From: Arthrobacter methylotrophus
GTDB lineage: Bacteria; Actinomycetota; Actinomycetes; Actinomycetales; Micrococcaceae
DNA: 64,000 nt
Reading direction: 5' to 3'
Assembly (NCBI RefSeq): GCF_039539965.1
Contig: NZ_BAABED010000001.1
Coordinates: forward strand, 2,976,001-3,040,000
Under the pieces are notes generated by a model. That model did no database searches. It saw nothing but the letters and a program-made list of their open reading frames with translations, and was not told where the DNA came from. The position numbers and the translations under genes are program-made. Within the stretch, counting starts at the first letter, position 1. Every line of letters begins with the position of its first letter. This document shows positions 54,573 to 63,188 of the stretch, in pieces.

Positions 54573-54803
54573 ATGAGCAACCCGGAAATTGAAGAGATCC
54601 CGATCCGCGACGACATGATCCGCCTCGGTCAGCTCCTGAAGCTCGCCAACCTGGTGGAGGACGGAGTCGAAGCCACCGAACTCATTAAGAACGGGCTGGT
54701 CAAAGTCAACGGCGAGATCGACGAACGGCGCGGACGTCAACTCCATGCCGGCGATACGGTGACCGTCAACGGACAAACGGTGCGAATCACAGCCACTTCC
54801 TAG
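54573..54803 (+). CDS. S4-domain RNA-binding protein (YaaA/RqcP-like)
   Basis: A 76-residue protein that is almost entirely one S4 RNA-binding fold: IRLGQLLKLANLVEDGVEATELIKNGLVKVNGEIDERRGRQLHAGDTV. Single-S4 proteins of this size (YaaA, YbcJ, RqcP) bind rRNA or tRNA, some in ribosome rescue. ATG 54573 follows a weak AGG. The stop ends on the first base of the inverted repeat at 54803. Confidence 0.87.
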   Translation: MSNPEIEEIPIRDDMIRLGQLLKLANLVEDGVEATELIKNGLVKVNGEIDERRGRQLHAGDTVTVNGQTVRITATS

Positions 54804-54867
54804 CAACGCGGGGTCACTTACGGCCCATTAAGTGCCTCAGAATGGGCCGTAAGTGACCCCGCGTTGC
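54803..54867. repeat. 65-bp inverted repeat, family B, between convergent genes
   Basis: Two perfectly complementary 27-bp arms around an 11-base loop, beginning GCAACGCGGGGTCACTTACG. It exactly fills the gap between the stops of the S4 protein (54803) and the convergent esterase (54869), so it most likely terminates both. Confidence 0.88.
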
Positions 54868-54868
54868 T

Positions 54869-55537
54869 TTAGACGGACGTGAGCACCTTGTGTTCCAGGA
54901 ATTCGCCCACATGGCCGATTTCCTGCTGGTTGATGCCATGCCACATACCCGTGTAGAGCACCTTGGTGACGTCCGTGTGCCGACGAGCCCACTCCATGGT
55001 GTATTCGATCTTGTCCGGGGTAATGACAGGATCCTGCTGGTCCCGTCCCCAGAAGAGTGGCACGGAACCGTCCAGTTCCGCGTCGCGGAACGACGGGTCC
55101 CCTTCCGCATCGACTGCGAAGCCTGAAAGTCCGACGACGGCGGCAAAGTCCGCCGGCCGCTGCCGGAGCAGCGAGGTGGCCATGGCCATGCCCATGGAGA
55201 ATCCGAGGAGTGTCACGGAGCTGTGGTTGGACTTGCAGGAATCCAACCAGGAAAACACATATTCGGCCGCGGCCTTGACGGCGTCGAGCGAATAGTCGAT
55301 GGACGCGGTGAGCGGGAACCACGTGAAGCCCGGACCCGTGGCGATCGGTGCGCGGAGCGAGGCCACCGCGAATTCCTGGGGCAGCAGGCCTGCAAGGCTG
55401 AAGAGGTCTTGCTCGTTGGATCCGTAACCGTGCAAGAGGACCAGCAACGGCTTTCCAGCCCGTTCTTCCTCTTCGTGGGACCACAAAACGACAGGATTCG
55501 GAAAAGCAGGGGCAGGAAAGGCGGAGGCTTGACTCAT
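54869..55537 (-). CDS. Alpha/beta hydrolase, carboxylesterase/phospholipase type
   Basis: A 222-residue serine esterase. The oxyanion region is LLVLLHGYGSNEQD, the nucleophile elbow is LLGFSMGMAMA, and Asp and His fall in WGRDQQDPVI and MWHGINQQEI. It is the short-chain esterase/lysophospholipase (Abhydrolase_2) form, cytoplasmic. The ATG at 55537 is chosen; upstream in-frame codons would lie across the operator at 55553-55568. It is divergent from the SGNH hydrolase at 55607, with one palindrome in the 69-base gap. Confidence 0.87.
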   Translation of the reverse strand: MSQASAFPAPAFPNPVVLWSHEEEERAGKPLLVLLHGYGSNEQDLFSLAGLLPQEFAVASLRAPIATGPGFTWFPLTASIDYSLDAVKAAAEYVFSWLDSCKSNHSSVTLLGFSMGMAMATSLLRQRPADFAAVVGLSGFAVDAEGDPSFRDAELDGSVPLFWGRDQQDPVITPDKIEYTMEWARRHTDVTKVLYTGMWHGINQQEIGHVGEFLEHKVLTSV

Positions 55538-55552
55538 GGGACTATTCTTACA

Positions 55553-55568
55553 GTTACCCATGAGTAAC
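55553..55568. promoter_or_regulatory. Palindromic operator GTTAC-N6-GTAAC
   Basis: GTTACCCATGAGTAAC has perfect 5-bp arms, 14 of 16 symmetric positions overall, between the divergent esterase and SGNH genes. It shares both ends (GTTAC..AGTAAC) with 707-722. Confidence 0.55.
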
Positions 55569-55606
55569 AAGCTACGGGCGCGTGGCGTTGCAGCAAGAGG
55601 CAGGAA

Positions 55607-56449
55607 ATGAACGTGAGTGACACTGATTCCACAGTGGGGGAAAATTCGGAAGAGCGGATTCATCCGTGGACCCGGTACGTGGCGTTAGGTGATTCGTTCA
55701 CCGAAGGAATCGGCGACCCCGAACCGGACAATCCCGGCGGACATCGCGGCTGGGCCGACCGCGTAGCAGAGGAACTGAGCCGGGGACAGCGGGATTTCGC
55801 CTACGCCAACCTGGCTATCCGTGGGCGGCTTCTCCAGCAAATCCTGGACGAGCAACTTGGCCCATGCATGGACCTCAAGCCGGACCTTATCAGCATCTCC
55901 GCGGGCGGCAACGACCTCATCCGGCCCGGTGGCGATCCAGACGCCCTGGCCGAGAAGCTCGATGCCGCCGTACAGACCTTGGGCTCCGAGGGTGCCACTG
56001 TCATCCTGTTCAACGGCCCGGACACCCTGTCATCAGTACTTGGCCGGATCCGCGGCAAGGTGGCAATCTACAATGAGAACCTCCGCACAGTGGCCACCCG
56101 CCACGATGCCGTGGTGGCGGACATGTGGTCCTTGCGGCAACTTGCCAACCCACAGATGTGGAACGAAGACCGGCTGCATTTCTCGCCGCTCGGCCACCAC
56201 ACCATCGCCGCAATGGTCCTTGATTCGCTCAACGTGTCCCACAATCTCGAGCCGCTCCTCCCCAAGCCGCTCCCCCAGCGCACTTGGCGCGAAGCGCGCT
56301 CCAGCGACCTGGTGTGGGCACGGGAATATTTTGTCCCGTGGGTCATCCGCCGGCTCCGCCATCAGTCCTCAGGCGACGGAATCCTGCCAAAACGCCCGAC
56401 GCCGGGACCTGTCTTGGGTCCGGCCGATATTGTTGTGCCCCGGAGCTGA
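55607..56449 (+). CDS. SGNH/GDSL-type hydrolase (copy 2)
   Basis: A 280-residue paralogue of the hydrolase at 2137-3009. Block I is GDSFTEG, block III AGGNDLI and block V NEDRLHFSPLGHHT (Asp, His). The N-terminal 100 residues of the two share most positions, including GDPEPDNPGG and GWADRVAEELS. No signal peptide is seen, so it acts in the cytoplasm on unknown esters. ATG 55607 lies very close to AGGAA; GTG 55613 is better spaced and may be the real start. It is divergent from the esterase and may share the palindrome at 55553. Confidence 0.87.
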   Translation: MNVSDTDSTVGENSEERIHPWTRYVALGDSFTEGIGDPEPDNPGGHRGWADRVAEELSRGQRDFAYANLAIRGRLLQQILDEQLGPCMDLKPDLISISAGGNDLIRPGGDPDALAEKLDAAVQTLGSEGATVILFNGPDTLSSVLGRIRGKVAIYNENLRTVATRHDAVVADMWSLRQLANPQMWNEDRLHFSPLGHHTIAAMVLDSLNVSHNLEPLLPKPLPQRTWREARSSDLVWAREYFVPWVIRRLRHQSSGDGILPKRPTPGPVLGPADIVVPRS

Positions 56450-56515
56450 CCGGGGCCCCAACGGCTTGCCACAGGCGCGGGGACTAAGCTGGAGGAGGAC
56501 AGGAAGGCCTCCACC

Positions 56516-56911
56516 GTGAACAATTTGATCTTCTGGATCATCGTCTGCTCTTGGCTGATTCCCATGGGGATCCGCATGTACAACCGATCGCGCCAACGCA
56601 GGATCCGGGACTTCCCTCCGCAGAACTACCCTGGACCGAACTACCCCGGACCGAACTACCCGGGTCCTCCCCAGAATTACCCCTACGGATACCCGGCACA
56701 GCCCCCGGTGACCATCCCGGCTGAGCCGCAGCCCCCGGTGGCGACACCCGCGCCGCAGGCCGCCCCGCCGTCGTCGGCTACTCCCTCAGCCAATGCCGCC
56801 TACCAAGGCTACCGGGCACGGAAACTTGCCGAACTGGACCAGCAGTACAGTGACGGGAAGATCCCCATGGAGGAATACATGAAACTCCGCCAGGAGATCA
56901 TGAACGGCTGA
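56516..56911 (+). CDS. Small membrane protein with proline repeats and SHOCT-like end
   Basis: A 131-residue protein starting at GTG 56516. It has one N-terminal membrane helix (LIFWIIVCSWLIPMGI), a basic stop-transfer stretch, three NYPGP-type repeats with a Pro/Ala/Gln-rich spacer, and a C-terminal helical end ARKLAELDQQYSDGKIPMEEYMKLRQEIM. That end matches the SHOCT pattern (short C-terminal helical domain with a leader like L..L...G.I...EY...). Function unknown. It has its stop just before the stop of the convergent metX. Confidence 0.78.
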   Translation: MNNLIFWIIVCSWLIPMGIRMYNRSRQRRIRDFPPQNYPGPNYPGPNYPGPPQNYPYGYPAQPPVTIPAEPQPPVATPAPQAAPPSSATPSANAAYQGYRARKLAELDQQYSDGKIPMEEYMKLRQEIMNG

Positions 56912-56912
56912 T

Positions 56913-58034
56913 TCAGCTGAAGAATGCCTCGCGCAGCTGGGGGCCTAGTTGGCCGATCTCGGTGAGGAAACCGTCGTGCCCGATCGGCGCTTCGATCACG
57001 TGGACAGGAACCTCTCCGGGCAACGCCTTGGCCAGCTCCTGGGATTGTTCGGGGAAGTAAAGGCGGTCCGAGTCCACCGAGGCAACAAAGAATTTCGCCG
57101 TCGCCACGGACAGCGCATCCTCCAACGAGCCGCGGCCGCGCGTGACGTCATGGCTCATGAGTGCCTCAGTGATGGCGATGTAGCTGTTGGCATCGAAACG
57201 CTGGACCAGCTTGCTTCCCTGATGGTCCAGGTAGCTTTCCACCTGGTAGCGGCCCCGCTCCCCCAAAGCGGAGGCGCGGAGCGGCGCTTCGCTGTCCTGG
57301 GCCTTCCTGCCGAAGCGGAAGTCCAGTTCATCTGCCGAACGGTAGGTGATATGTGCGATGCGCCGGGCGAGGGCCAAACCGGCCTCGGGCGCAGCCTGCC
57401 CATAGTAGTCGCCACCGTTGAAGGCGGCATCTTGCCGGATAGCGAGTGTCTGGGCCTGGGCGAAGGCGATCTGTTCGGCGGTGCTGTACGCACCGATCGA
57501 AATGACGGCGCATCGCTTGACACGGTCCGGGTAGCCGACGGCCCATTCCAGTGCACGCGCGCCGCCCAGGGACCCGCCCACCACTGTGTGCCAGCTGTGG
57601 ATCCCGAGGGCGTCTGCCAGCCGGGCTTCGGCCACGGTACTGTCCCGCAGAGTCACGAGCGGGAAACGGGAACCCCACGGCTTGCCGTCCGGAGCGGTCG
57701 ACGACGGCCCCGTGCTGCCGTTGCAACCTCCCACGATGTTGACGGAGACGACGAAGTAGCGCTCGGTGTCGATGGTGGCGCCGGGACCGACGAGCTCCTC
57801 CCACCAGCCTTCCTCGTCGCTCTCGCCACGGGCAACATGCGTGCTGCCCGTGAGGGCATGTTCCACCAGGACTGCGTTGGAAGCATCGGCATTGAGCCGC
57901 CCCCACGTCTCGTACGCAAGGACCACCTCGGGCAGGAAACCTCCGGCCTCCAGTTCGAGTCCGCCGATCGAAACATACTTCAAGGTTCCGTCCTGGGTAC
58001 CGGAGCGGGGTATGGCTGTTGCAGCAATTGTCAT
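56913..58034 (-). CDS. metX: Homoserine O-acetyltransferase
   Basis: A 373-residue alpha/beta-hydrolase-fold enzyme that acetylates homoserine with acetyl-CoA, the first committed step of direct-sulfhydrylation methionine synthesis. The nucleophile Ser is in VVGGSLGGARALEWA. Asp lies near SVDSDRLYFPEQ and His in GHDGFLTEIG. The opening GGLELEAGGFLPEVVLAYETWGRLN is typical of MetX. The start is ATG 58034; codons upstream in frame cover the riboswitch. Expression is probably under the SAM-IV riboswitch at 58086-58163. The product is the substrate of MetY, encoded nearby (60796-62112). Confidence 0.95.
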   Translation of the reverse strand: MTIAATAIPRSGTQDGTLKYVSIGGLELEAGGFLPEVVLAYETWGRLNADASNAVLVEHALTGSTHVARGESDEEGWWEELVGPGATIDTERYFVVSVNIVGGCNGSTGPSSTAPDGKPWGSRFPLVTLRDSTVAEARLADALGIHSWHTVVGGSLGGARALEWAVGYPDRVKRCAVISIGAYSTAEQIAFAQAQTLAIRQDAAFNGGDYYGQAAPEAGLALARRIAHITYRSADELDFRFGRKAQDSEAPLRASALGERGRYQVESYLDHQGSKLVQRFDANSYIAITEALMSHDVTRGRGSLEDALSVATAKFFVASVDSDRLYFPEQSQELAKALPGEVPVHVIEAPIGHDGFLTEIGQLGPQLREAFFS

Positions 58035-58085
58035 TCGTTGACACCTCACATCGCGCTTGCCTGCCGCCAACACAGCGGAGGGCCA

Positions 58086-58163
58086 GGTCTTCACCCGGGG
58101 CACCCCGCCGCGAGAGGAGGGTTGCCGGCCAGCAAGCCGGGGCTGTCGCTGGCGCTCATGACC
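58086..58163 (-). promoter_or_regulatory. SAM-IV riboswitch upstream of metX
   Basis: The minus strand reads GGTCATGAGCGCCAGCG, then CCCCGGCTTGCTGGCC with GGCAACCCTCC, then GCGGCGGGGTGCCCCGGGTG and AAGACC. This is the SAM-IV aptamer core, with an outer GGTC/GACC pair closing it. The class is characteristic of actinobacteria and turns off methionine genes when S-adenosylmethionine is high. About 50 bases remain between its 3' end and the metX ATG. Confidence 0.85.
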
Positions 58164-58376
58164 TATAGGAAGAGTCTAGGAAATCCGGACCCCTCCTGAC
58201 GAAGATTATGACATCTTTGTGACACTTCGCCGCGTTTTGTTCGCTTACGCCAAAGGCTGTGAGCCTTGAAATTGAAGGGTCGGGTGATGCCTGTGTTACA
58301 GGAGATAGAATTGGGCGGCAGCCTGCATCCTTCGGATGCCTCCCCGGCACTGTCCGTCACAGGAAGATTGAAGCTC

Positions 58377-60737
58377 GTGAAAAAGCCTTTCGGCCTCGGT
58401 CCGATAGCCCTGTTCTTGCTCGCATCATGCTTCACTTTCGGAGTGCCGCTGCCGGCGCATGCCGACACGGGAACGGGCGAAGGCCGCTACGTTGTCCACT
58501 ACGCCGAAGGCACGGACGTTGCCGGCAAGACCGCGGAGCTCCGCTCGCAGGGAGTCGCGGTGGACCAAACGTTCACGCATGCCCTCAAGGCCGCCGTCGT
58601 CACCGCGACGCCCGCCAAGGCCGCCGCGCTGGCGACGTCGAACCGGGTTGTCTCCGTGGACCGTGACACTCCGGTGCGGATTACGGATACCCAACAGCCG
58701 GCGCCCTCTTGGGGCCTTGACCGGATCGACCAGCGCACCCTTCCTCTGGATGGAAGCTACACGCCGCCGTCGAGCGGCGCGGGCGTCACCGTCTACGTGG
58801 TGGACACCGGGATCGCTTCCGCCAACACGGATTTCAGCGGCCGCGTCCTGCCCGGATTTGCCGGAGTCACCCCCGACGACGGGCATGGCACCGAGGACTG
58901 TAACGGCCACGGAACCCACGTTTCAGGAACCATCGCCGGAACAAAGTACGGTGTCGCCAAGTCAGCCAACATCGTCCCTGTCCGGGTGCTCGATTGTACT
59001 GGCTCAGGCACCGCATCCGATGTCATTGCCGGCTTGGATTGGATAGCCGCGAATCACCTAGCCGGAACTCCCGCGGTTGCCAACCTCAGCTTGAGCGCGG
59101 AGGCAATAGACACCACTCTCGACGCTGCCGTCCAAGGCGTCATCGATCACGGAATCAGCGTGACCTTGGCAGCGGGCAACCAAGGCCAAAACGGCTTACC
59201 CGCCGCCGACGCATGCAACAGTTCGCCCGGACGGGTTGCCGCCGCCTTGACCGTAGCGGCCAGCGACAGCACAGATCACCAAGCATCGTTCTCCAACTAC
59301 GGCCCTTGCGTGGATCTCTACGCGCCAGGCGTCGGTATCGTTTCTGATTGGTATACCTCACCCACCGCGACGAACACCTTGGATGGAACATCCATGGCCT
59401 CTCCCCATGTGGCAGGGGCAGCAGCGATGCTCCTCTCCATGCATCCATCGTGGAGTCCCGCGCAGGTCTCAGCAACGTTGACTGTCGGCGCAACAGCCGG
59501 GATGGTCCAGTCGACTGGAAACTGCATGCCTAACCGGCTGCTTTACGTCAGCCCTTCGCTCTTCTCCCCATCGCAAGACCCTATGGGCGGTTTTGCGGCT
59601 ACGACCCCTTGCAGGCAACTTGACACGCGGGACGGGACCGGTGGTGTCCACGGGCCGGTCGCCCCTGGACAGACCATCAGCGTCAAGGTTGCCGGACGCG
59701 GCGGCCTCCCCGCTTCCGGAGTTTCCGCTGTGGCGATGAACATCACGGTGGCCAGCCCGACGTCGAATGGCTTCATCACTGCCTATGCCGGTGGAACCAA
59801 TCGGCCGGCGACCTCCAACCTGAATTTTGCTCCCGGGCAGATCGTCCCGAATTTCGCGATCACGCCGGTGGGGTCCGACGGAACGATTTCCTTCACGAAT
59901 AGCTCCAACGGCACAGTCCAACTCATCGCCGACACCACCGGTTACTACCTTGCCGCTGGCGCATCGTCCGCTCCCGGGACGTTCTCCGCCCAGGCTCCGT
60001 TCCGGCAACTGGATACCCGGGACGGTACCGGCGCACCAAAACAAGCCGTCGCTCCCGGAAGTACCATCGTCGTCAAAGTCACCGGGCGCGGCGGCGTCCC
60101 GGCGTCGGGGGTTTCGGCTGTTGCGATGAACATCACGGTCGCCAACACCACGTCCAACGGCTTCATCACTGCCTATGCAGGCGGGAGCCCGCAACCGAAC
60201 GCCTCGAACGTCAACTACGCACCAGGGCAGATCGTCCCCAACTTCGCCATCACCCCTCTATCCGCTGCCGGAACAATCTCCTTCACCAACACCTCCTCCG
60301 GCACCGTCGAACTCATCGCCGACACTTCCGGTTACTTCCTTGGCGGTGCGGCTACGGATGCCGGCGCGTTTTCCGTCCAGGCTCCGTTCCGGCAATTGGA
60401 TACTCGTAATGGCACGGGAGGGTTCACCGGGCCCGTGCGACCGGGACAAACCATCAACGTCAAAGTCACGGGGCGCGGTGGCCTCCCTGGCTCGGGGGTT
60501 TCGGCCGTCGCGATGAACATCACCGTCGCCAACGCCACGTCCAACGGCTTCATCACCGCCTACGCGGGAGGAACCCCGCAGCCGAGCACCTCGAACGTGA
60601 ACTACGCAACGGGACAGATCATCCCGAACTTCGCCATTACGCCCGTTGCTCCGGATGGCACAATTTCCTTCACCAATAACTCCGCCGGCACAGTGCAGCT
60701 CATCGCCGACACTTCCGGGTACTACATCGCGGGTTGA
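58377..60737 (+). CDS. Secreted subtilisin-like serine protease with three C-terminal repeats
   Basis: A 786-residue protein starting at GTG 58377 (AGGAAG upstream); an in-frame TTG at 58266 is less likely. The signal peptide is [29 protein letters not shown]. An inhibitor I9-type propeptide (about 38-105, [11 protein letters not shown]...) follows. The S8 catalytic domain has Asp in VVDTG (about 142), His in GHGTHVSGT (about 178), the oxyanion Asn in LAAGNQGQ and Ser in [11 protein letters not shown] (about 338). The last 380 residues are three ~128-residue repeats, each opening [11 protein letters not shown] or similar and containing [18 protein letters not shown] and [11 protein letters not shown], a beta-rich unit seen in actinobacterial exoproteins. 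It lies between metX and metY. Confidence 0.9.
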   Translation: MKKPFGLGPIALFLLASCFTFGVPLPAHADTGTGEGRYVVHYAEGTDVAGKTAELRSQGVAVDQTFTHALKAAVVTATPAKAAALATSNRVVSVDRDTPVRITDTQQPAPSWGLDRIDQRTLPLDGSYTPPSSGAGVTVYVVDTGIASANTDFSGRVLPGFAGVTPDDGHGTEDCNGHGTHVSGTIAGTKYGVAKSANIVPVRVLDCTGSGTASDVIAGLDWIAANHLAGTPAVANLSLSAEAIDTTLDAAVQGVIDHGISVTLAAGNQGQNGLPAADACNSSPGRVAAALTVAASDSTDHQASFSNYGPCVDLYAPGVGIVSDWYTSPTATNTLDGTSMASPHVAGAAAMLLSMHPSWSPAQVSATLTVGATAGMVQSTGNCMPNRLLYVSPSLFSPSQDPMGGFAATTPCRQLDTRDGTGGVHGPVAPGQTISVKVAGRGGLPASGVSAVAMNITVASPTSNGFITAYAGGTNRPATSNLNFAPGQIVPNFAITPVGSDGTISFTNSSNGTVQLIADTTGYYLAAGASSAPGTFSAQAPFRQLDTRDGTGAPKQAVAPGSTIVVKVTGRGGVPASGVSAVAMNITVANTTSNGFITAYAGGSPQPNASNVNYAPGQIVPNFAITPLSAAGTISFTNTSSGTVELIADTSGYFLGGAATDAGAFSVQAPFRQLDTRNGTGGFTGPVRPGQTINVKVTGRGGLPGSGVSAVAMNITVANATSNGFITAYAGGTPQPSTSNVNYATGQIIPNFAITPVAPDGTISFTNNSAGTVQLIADTSGYYIAG

Positions 60738-60739
60738 CC

Positions 60740-60777
60740 CCGTGACGGGCGCCCATCCGAAGGGGCGCCCGTCACGG
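60740..60777. terminator. Intrinsic terminator after the protease gene
   Basis: A perfect 15-bp GC-rich stem (CCGTGACGGGCGCCC and its complement) with an 8-base loop. It starts 2 bases after the protease stop and is followed by metY stopping on the other strand. Confidence 0.85.
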
Positions 60778-60795
60778 AACGAACCGGCAATGCGT

Positions 60796-62112
60796 CTAGG
60801 CGCTCTTGGCTGACCGGAATCCGGCCTCAAGGTCTGCGAGGATGTCGTCGATGTGCTCGATTCCGACAGAAAGGCGCACCAGGCCGGGGTTCACTCCTGC
60901 TACGGCCTGCTGTTCAGGCGTCAGCTGGCTGTGTGTCGTGGACGCAGGGTGGATGACCAAGGAGCGGACATCGCCGATATTTGCCACGTGGGAGTGCAGT
61001 TCCAAGGCGTCCACGAAGCGTTTGCCGGCGTCGATCCCGCCACGGATCGTGAAGGACACCACCGCTCCGGTGCCTCGCGGCCCGTACTTGCGGCCGCGTT
61101 CGAACCAAGGGCTGGAAGGCAGGCCCGCATAGGCGACCGACTCTACGTCGTCGCGCCCCTCGAGCCACGTGGCCACTTGCTTGGCGTTCTGCACATGGCG
61201 TTCCATCCGGAGGCTAAGGGTCTCGATTCCTTGAGCAATCAGGAAAGCGTTGAACGGCGACACAGCCGAGCCGAGATCGCGCAGGAGCTGCACCCGGGCC
61301 TTGAGGATGTAGGAGAGGTTGGCCCCGAGTGCACCGTCCTTGCCCAGGTCGCGGGCATAGACCAGGCCGTTGTAGCTGGGATCCGGGGTGTTGAAGTTGG
61401 GGAAGCGCTCAGGGTCCTTGCCGAAATCGAAGTTGCCCGAGTCCACGATGACGCCGGCAATGGCTGTTCCGTGCCCGCCCAGGTACTTGGTGGCCGAATG
61501 CACCACGATGTCCGCGCCCCATTCAACGGGCCGGATCAGGTAGGGCGTGGCCAGGGTGTTGTCCACGACGAGCGGGACTCCGGCCTCGTGGGCGGTCCGT
61601 GAGACGCCCTCGATGTCCAGAACGTCTTGACGCGGGTTGGAGACCACTTCGGCAAAGAACAGCTTGGTGTTTGGCTGCACGGCATCCCGCCACTGGTCCA
61701 GGTTGTCCGGGTCTTCGACGAAGGTGACGGATATCCCGAACTTCTTCAGCGTGTGGGCCAACAGATTGTAGGTCCCGCCGTAGAGGCTCGGGCTGGCGAC
61801 AACATGGTCGCCGGCCTCTGCCACGTTGAGGATGGCGAACGTTTCCGCTGCCTGGCCGGAGCTCAGCAAGAGTGCAGCCAAGCCACCCTCAAGGCTCGCG
61901 ACGCGCTGTTCCACCGCATCCTGCGTCGGGTTTCCGATTCGGGTGTAGATAGGCGCCAGCTCGGCCAGCGCAAAGCGGTTTGCCGCGCTTTCGGCACTGG
62001 GGAAGACAAACGAGGTGGTCTGGTAGATGGGGAGCGCCCTGGCGCCGGTTGCGGCGTCCGGCTCCTGTCCTGCGTGGATCTGGCGCGTTTCGAATGACCA
62101 TCCTTGGGACAT
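60796..62112 (-). CDS. metY: O-acetylhomoserine sulfhydrylase
   Basis: A 438-residue PLP enzyme that combines O-acetylhomoserine with sulfide to homocysteine, the step after MetX. The Cys/Met metabolism PLP family is recognised from AKYFGG-like SATKYLGGHGTAIAGV (PLP Lys), PIYQTTSFVF and a C-terminal QLTPEQQAVAGVNPGLVRLSVGIEH. AGGAGTCCGC gives a good start at ATG 62112. Unlike metX it does not show a SAM-IV aptamer in its leader. It lies next to the protease gene that separates it from metX, on the same strand as metX. Confidence 0.95.
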   Translation of the reverse strand: MSQGWSFETRQIHAGQEPDAATGARALPIYQTTSFVFPSAESAANRFALAELAPIYTRIGNPTQDAVEQRVASLEGGLAALLLSSGQAAETFAILNVAEAGDHVVASPSLYGGTYNLLAHTLKKFGISVTFVEDPDNLDQWRDAVQPNTKLFFAEVVSNPRQDVLDIEGVSRTAHEAGVPLVVDNTLATPYLIRPVEWGADIVVHSATKYLGGHGTAIAGVIVDSGNFDFGKDPERFPNFNTPDPSYNGLVYARDLGKDGALGANLSYILKARVQLLRDLGSAVSPFNAFLIAQGIETLSLRMERHVQNAKQVATWLEGRDDVESVAYAGLPSSPWFERGRKYGPRGTGAVVSFTIRGGIDAGKRFVDALELHSHVANIGDVRSLVIHPASTTHSQLTPEQQAVAGVNPGLVRLSVGIEHIDDILADLEAGFRSAKSA

Positions 62113-62358
62113 GCGGACTCCTGGTTGCTCGTGGCTCTGGGCCGTGGTTCAGTGTGCGGGCCCGCGGTTTTCAGCCCGCTGGCCACTATTGCCGCAAGTC
62201 TAGGCAGGGCTACGCACCTCCGGAAGCTTTGTGACGAACCCTGTAGTTTTCGGTCCTGGTACGACATGAGGTGACTTGGAGGGTCATCTTCGATACATCC
62301 CACCTTAGTAAGGGTTGACTTAGCTGAGAGGTCCATCACAAAGTGCCAAGATGAAGCC

Positions 62359-62997
62359 ATGCGCATGGATCACGTCTCTTACGCTTGTGAACGAGATGGC
62401 CTACTGGCCACCACCGAGCGGATTTCCGCAGCATTGGGAGTGGACGCAGTCCGGGGCGGAGTGCATCCGCGCTTCGGTACCCGGAACATGATCATTCCCC
62501 TTGCTGACCACAAATACCTGGAGGTTGTCGAGGTCCTTAACCACCCGGCCTCCGACAAGGCACCCTTTGGACAAGCTGTCCGTGCACGCTCCGCTGCCGG
62601 AGGTGGCTGGATGGGCTGGTGCGTCGCTGTTGACGACCTGAGCCCCTTCGAACAACGCCTCGGACGCGCCGCTGTCCCCGGCAATCGCAAGTTTCCGGAC
62701 GGCCGCGAACTCGTCTGGTCGCAAATCGGCATCCTGGGGCTCATCGCCGACCCCCAGGTCCCGTACTTGCTCCGTTGGGAGGGTGACCCCGCACTTCACC
62801 CGTCCCTCGTCTACCCGAGCAATGTCAAGATGTCCAGCCTTACCATTGCCGGCTCGGCCGAACGCGTCACCGAGTGGCTCGGAGAACCCGTGGAGAAGCC
62901 GCTGGAGGACGTTGCCGTCCAATGGATGGCCCCGCATGGAACGCCCGGAATCATGTCGGTAACGTTTGAAACCGCCAACGGAGCCGTCACCATCTGA
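62359..62997 (+). CDS. Glyoxalase-like (VOC) domain protein
   Basis: A 212-residue protein with a glyoxalase_3-type fold. It opens MDHVSYACERDGLLATTERISAALG, has HPRFGTRNMIIPLADHKYLEVVEVL with the paired beta-alpha-beta-beta-beta unit and metal-like His/Glu residues, and a second unit later (MSSLTIAGSAERVTEWLG). This type has no established substrate. ATG 62359 is used; ATG 62365 would remove two residues. A TTGACT-like box lies about 45 bases upstream. It is followed by an inverted repeat terminator. Confidence 0.85.
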   Translation: MRMDHVSYACERDGLLATTERISAALGVDAVRGGVHPRFGTRNMIIPLADHKYLEVVEVLNHPASDKAPFGQAVRARSAAGGGWMGWCVAVDDLSPFEQRLGRAAVPGNRKFPDGRELVWSQIGILGLIADPQVPYLLRWEGDPALHPSLVYPSNVKMSSLTIAGSAERVTEWLGEPVEKPLEDVAVQWMAPHGTPGIMSVTFETANGAVTI

Positions 62998-63029
62998 CGG
63001 ACCACCGGACCAGGAAGGCCCGGAAGAAC

Positions 63030-63080
63030 TTCGGCCGCCATATGCGGGTGCCAATGACGTCACCCGCAATGGCGGCCGAA
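63030..63080. repeat. 51-bp inverted repeat, family C, after the VOC gene
   Basis: A 20-21 bp stem (TTCGGCCGCCATATGCGGGTG against CACCCGCAATGGCGGCCGAA, one bulged base) with a 10-base loop and CTTTT just after. It lies 32 bases after the VOC stop and looks like a terminator. Confidence 0.75.
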
Positions 63081-63188
63081 ACCTTTTAACCGGTCACATA
63101 TTCGCCCAAGACTCGCAAACGGACGGAGGTCACGCCTATCCGGGTGTCGCCCGCGAATGTGGGTGTCCTTGGCGAATTTGTGTGTCGC

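Noticed and set aside
62113..62280. A SAM riboswitch before metY
   Set aside because: The leader has GC-rich inverted segments but not the SAM-IV core, nor a pattern I recognise of another SAM class.
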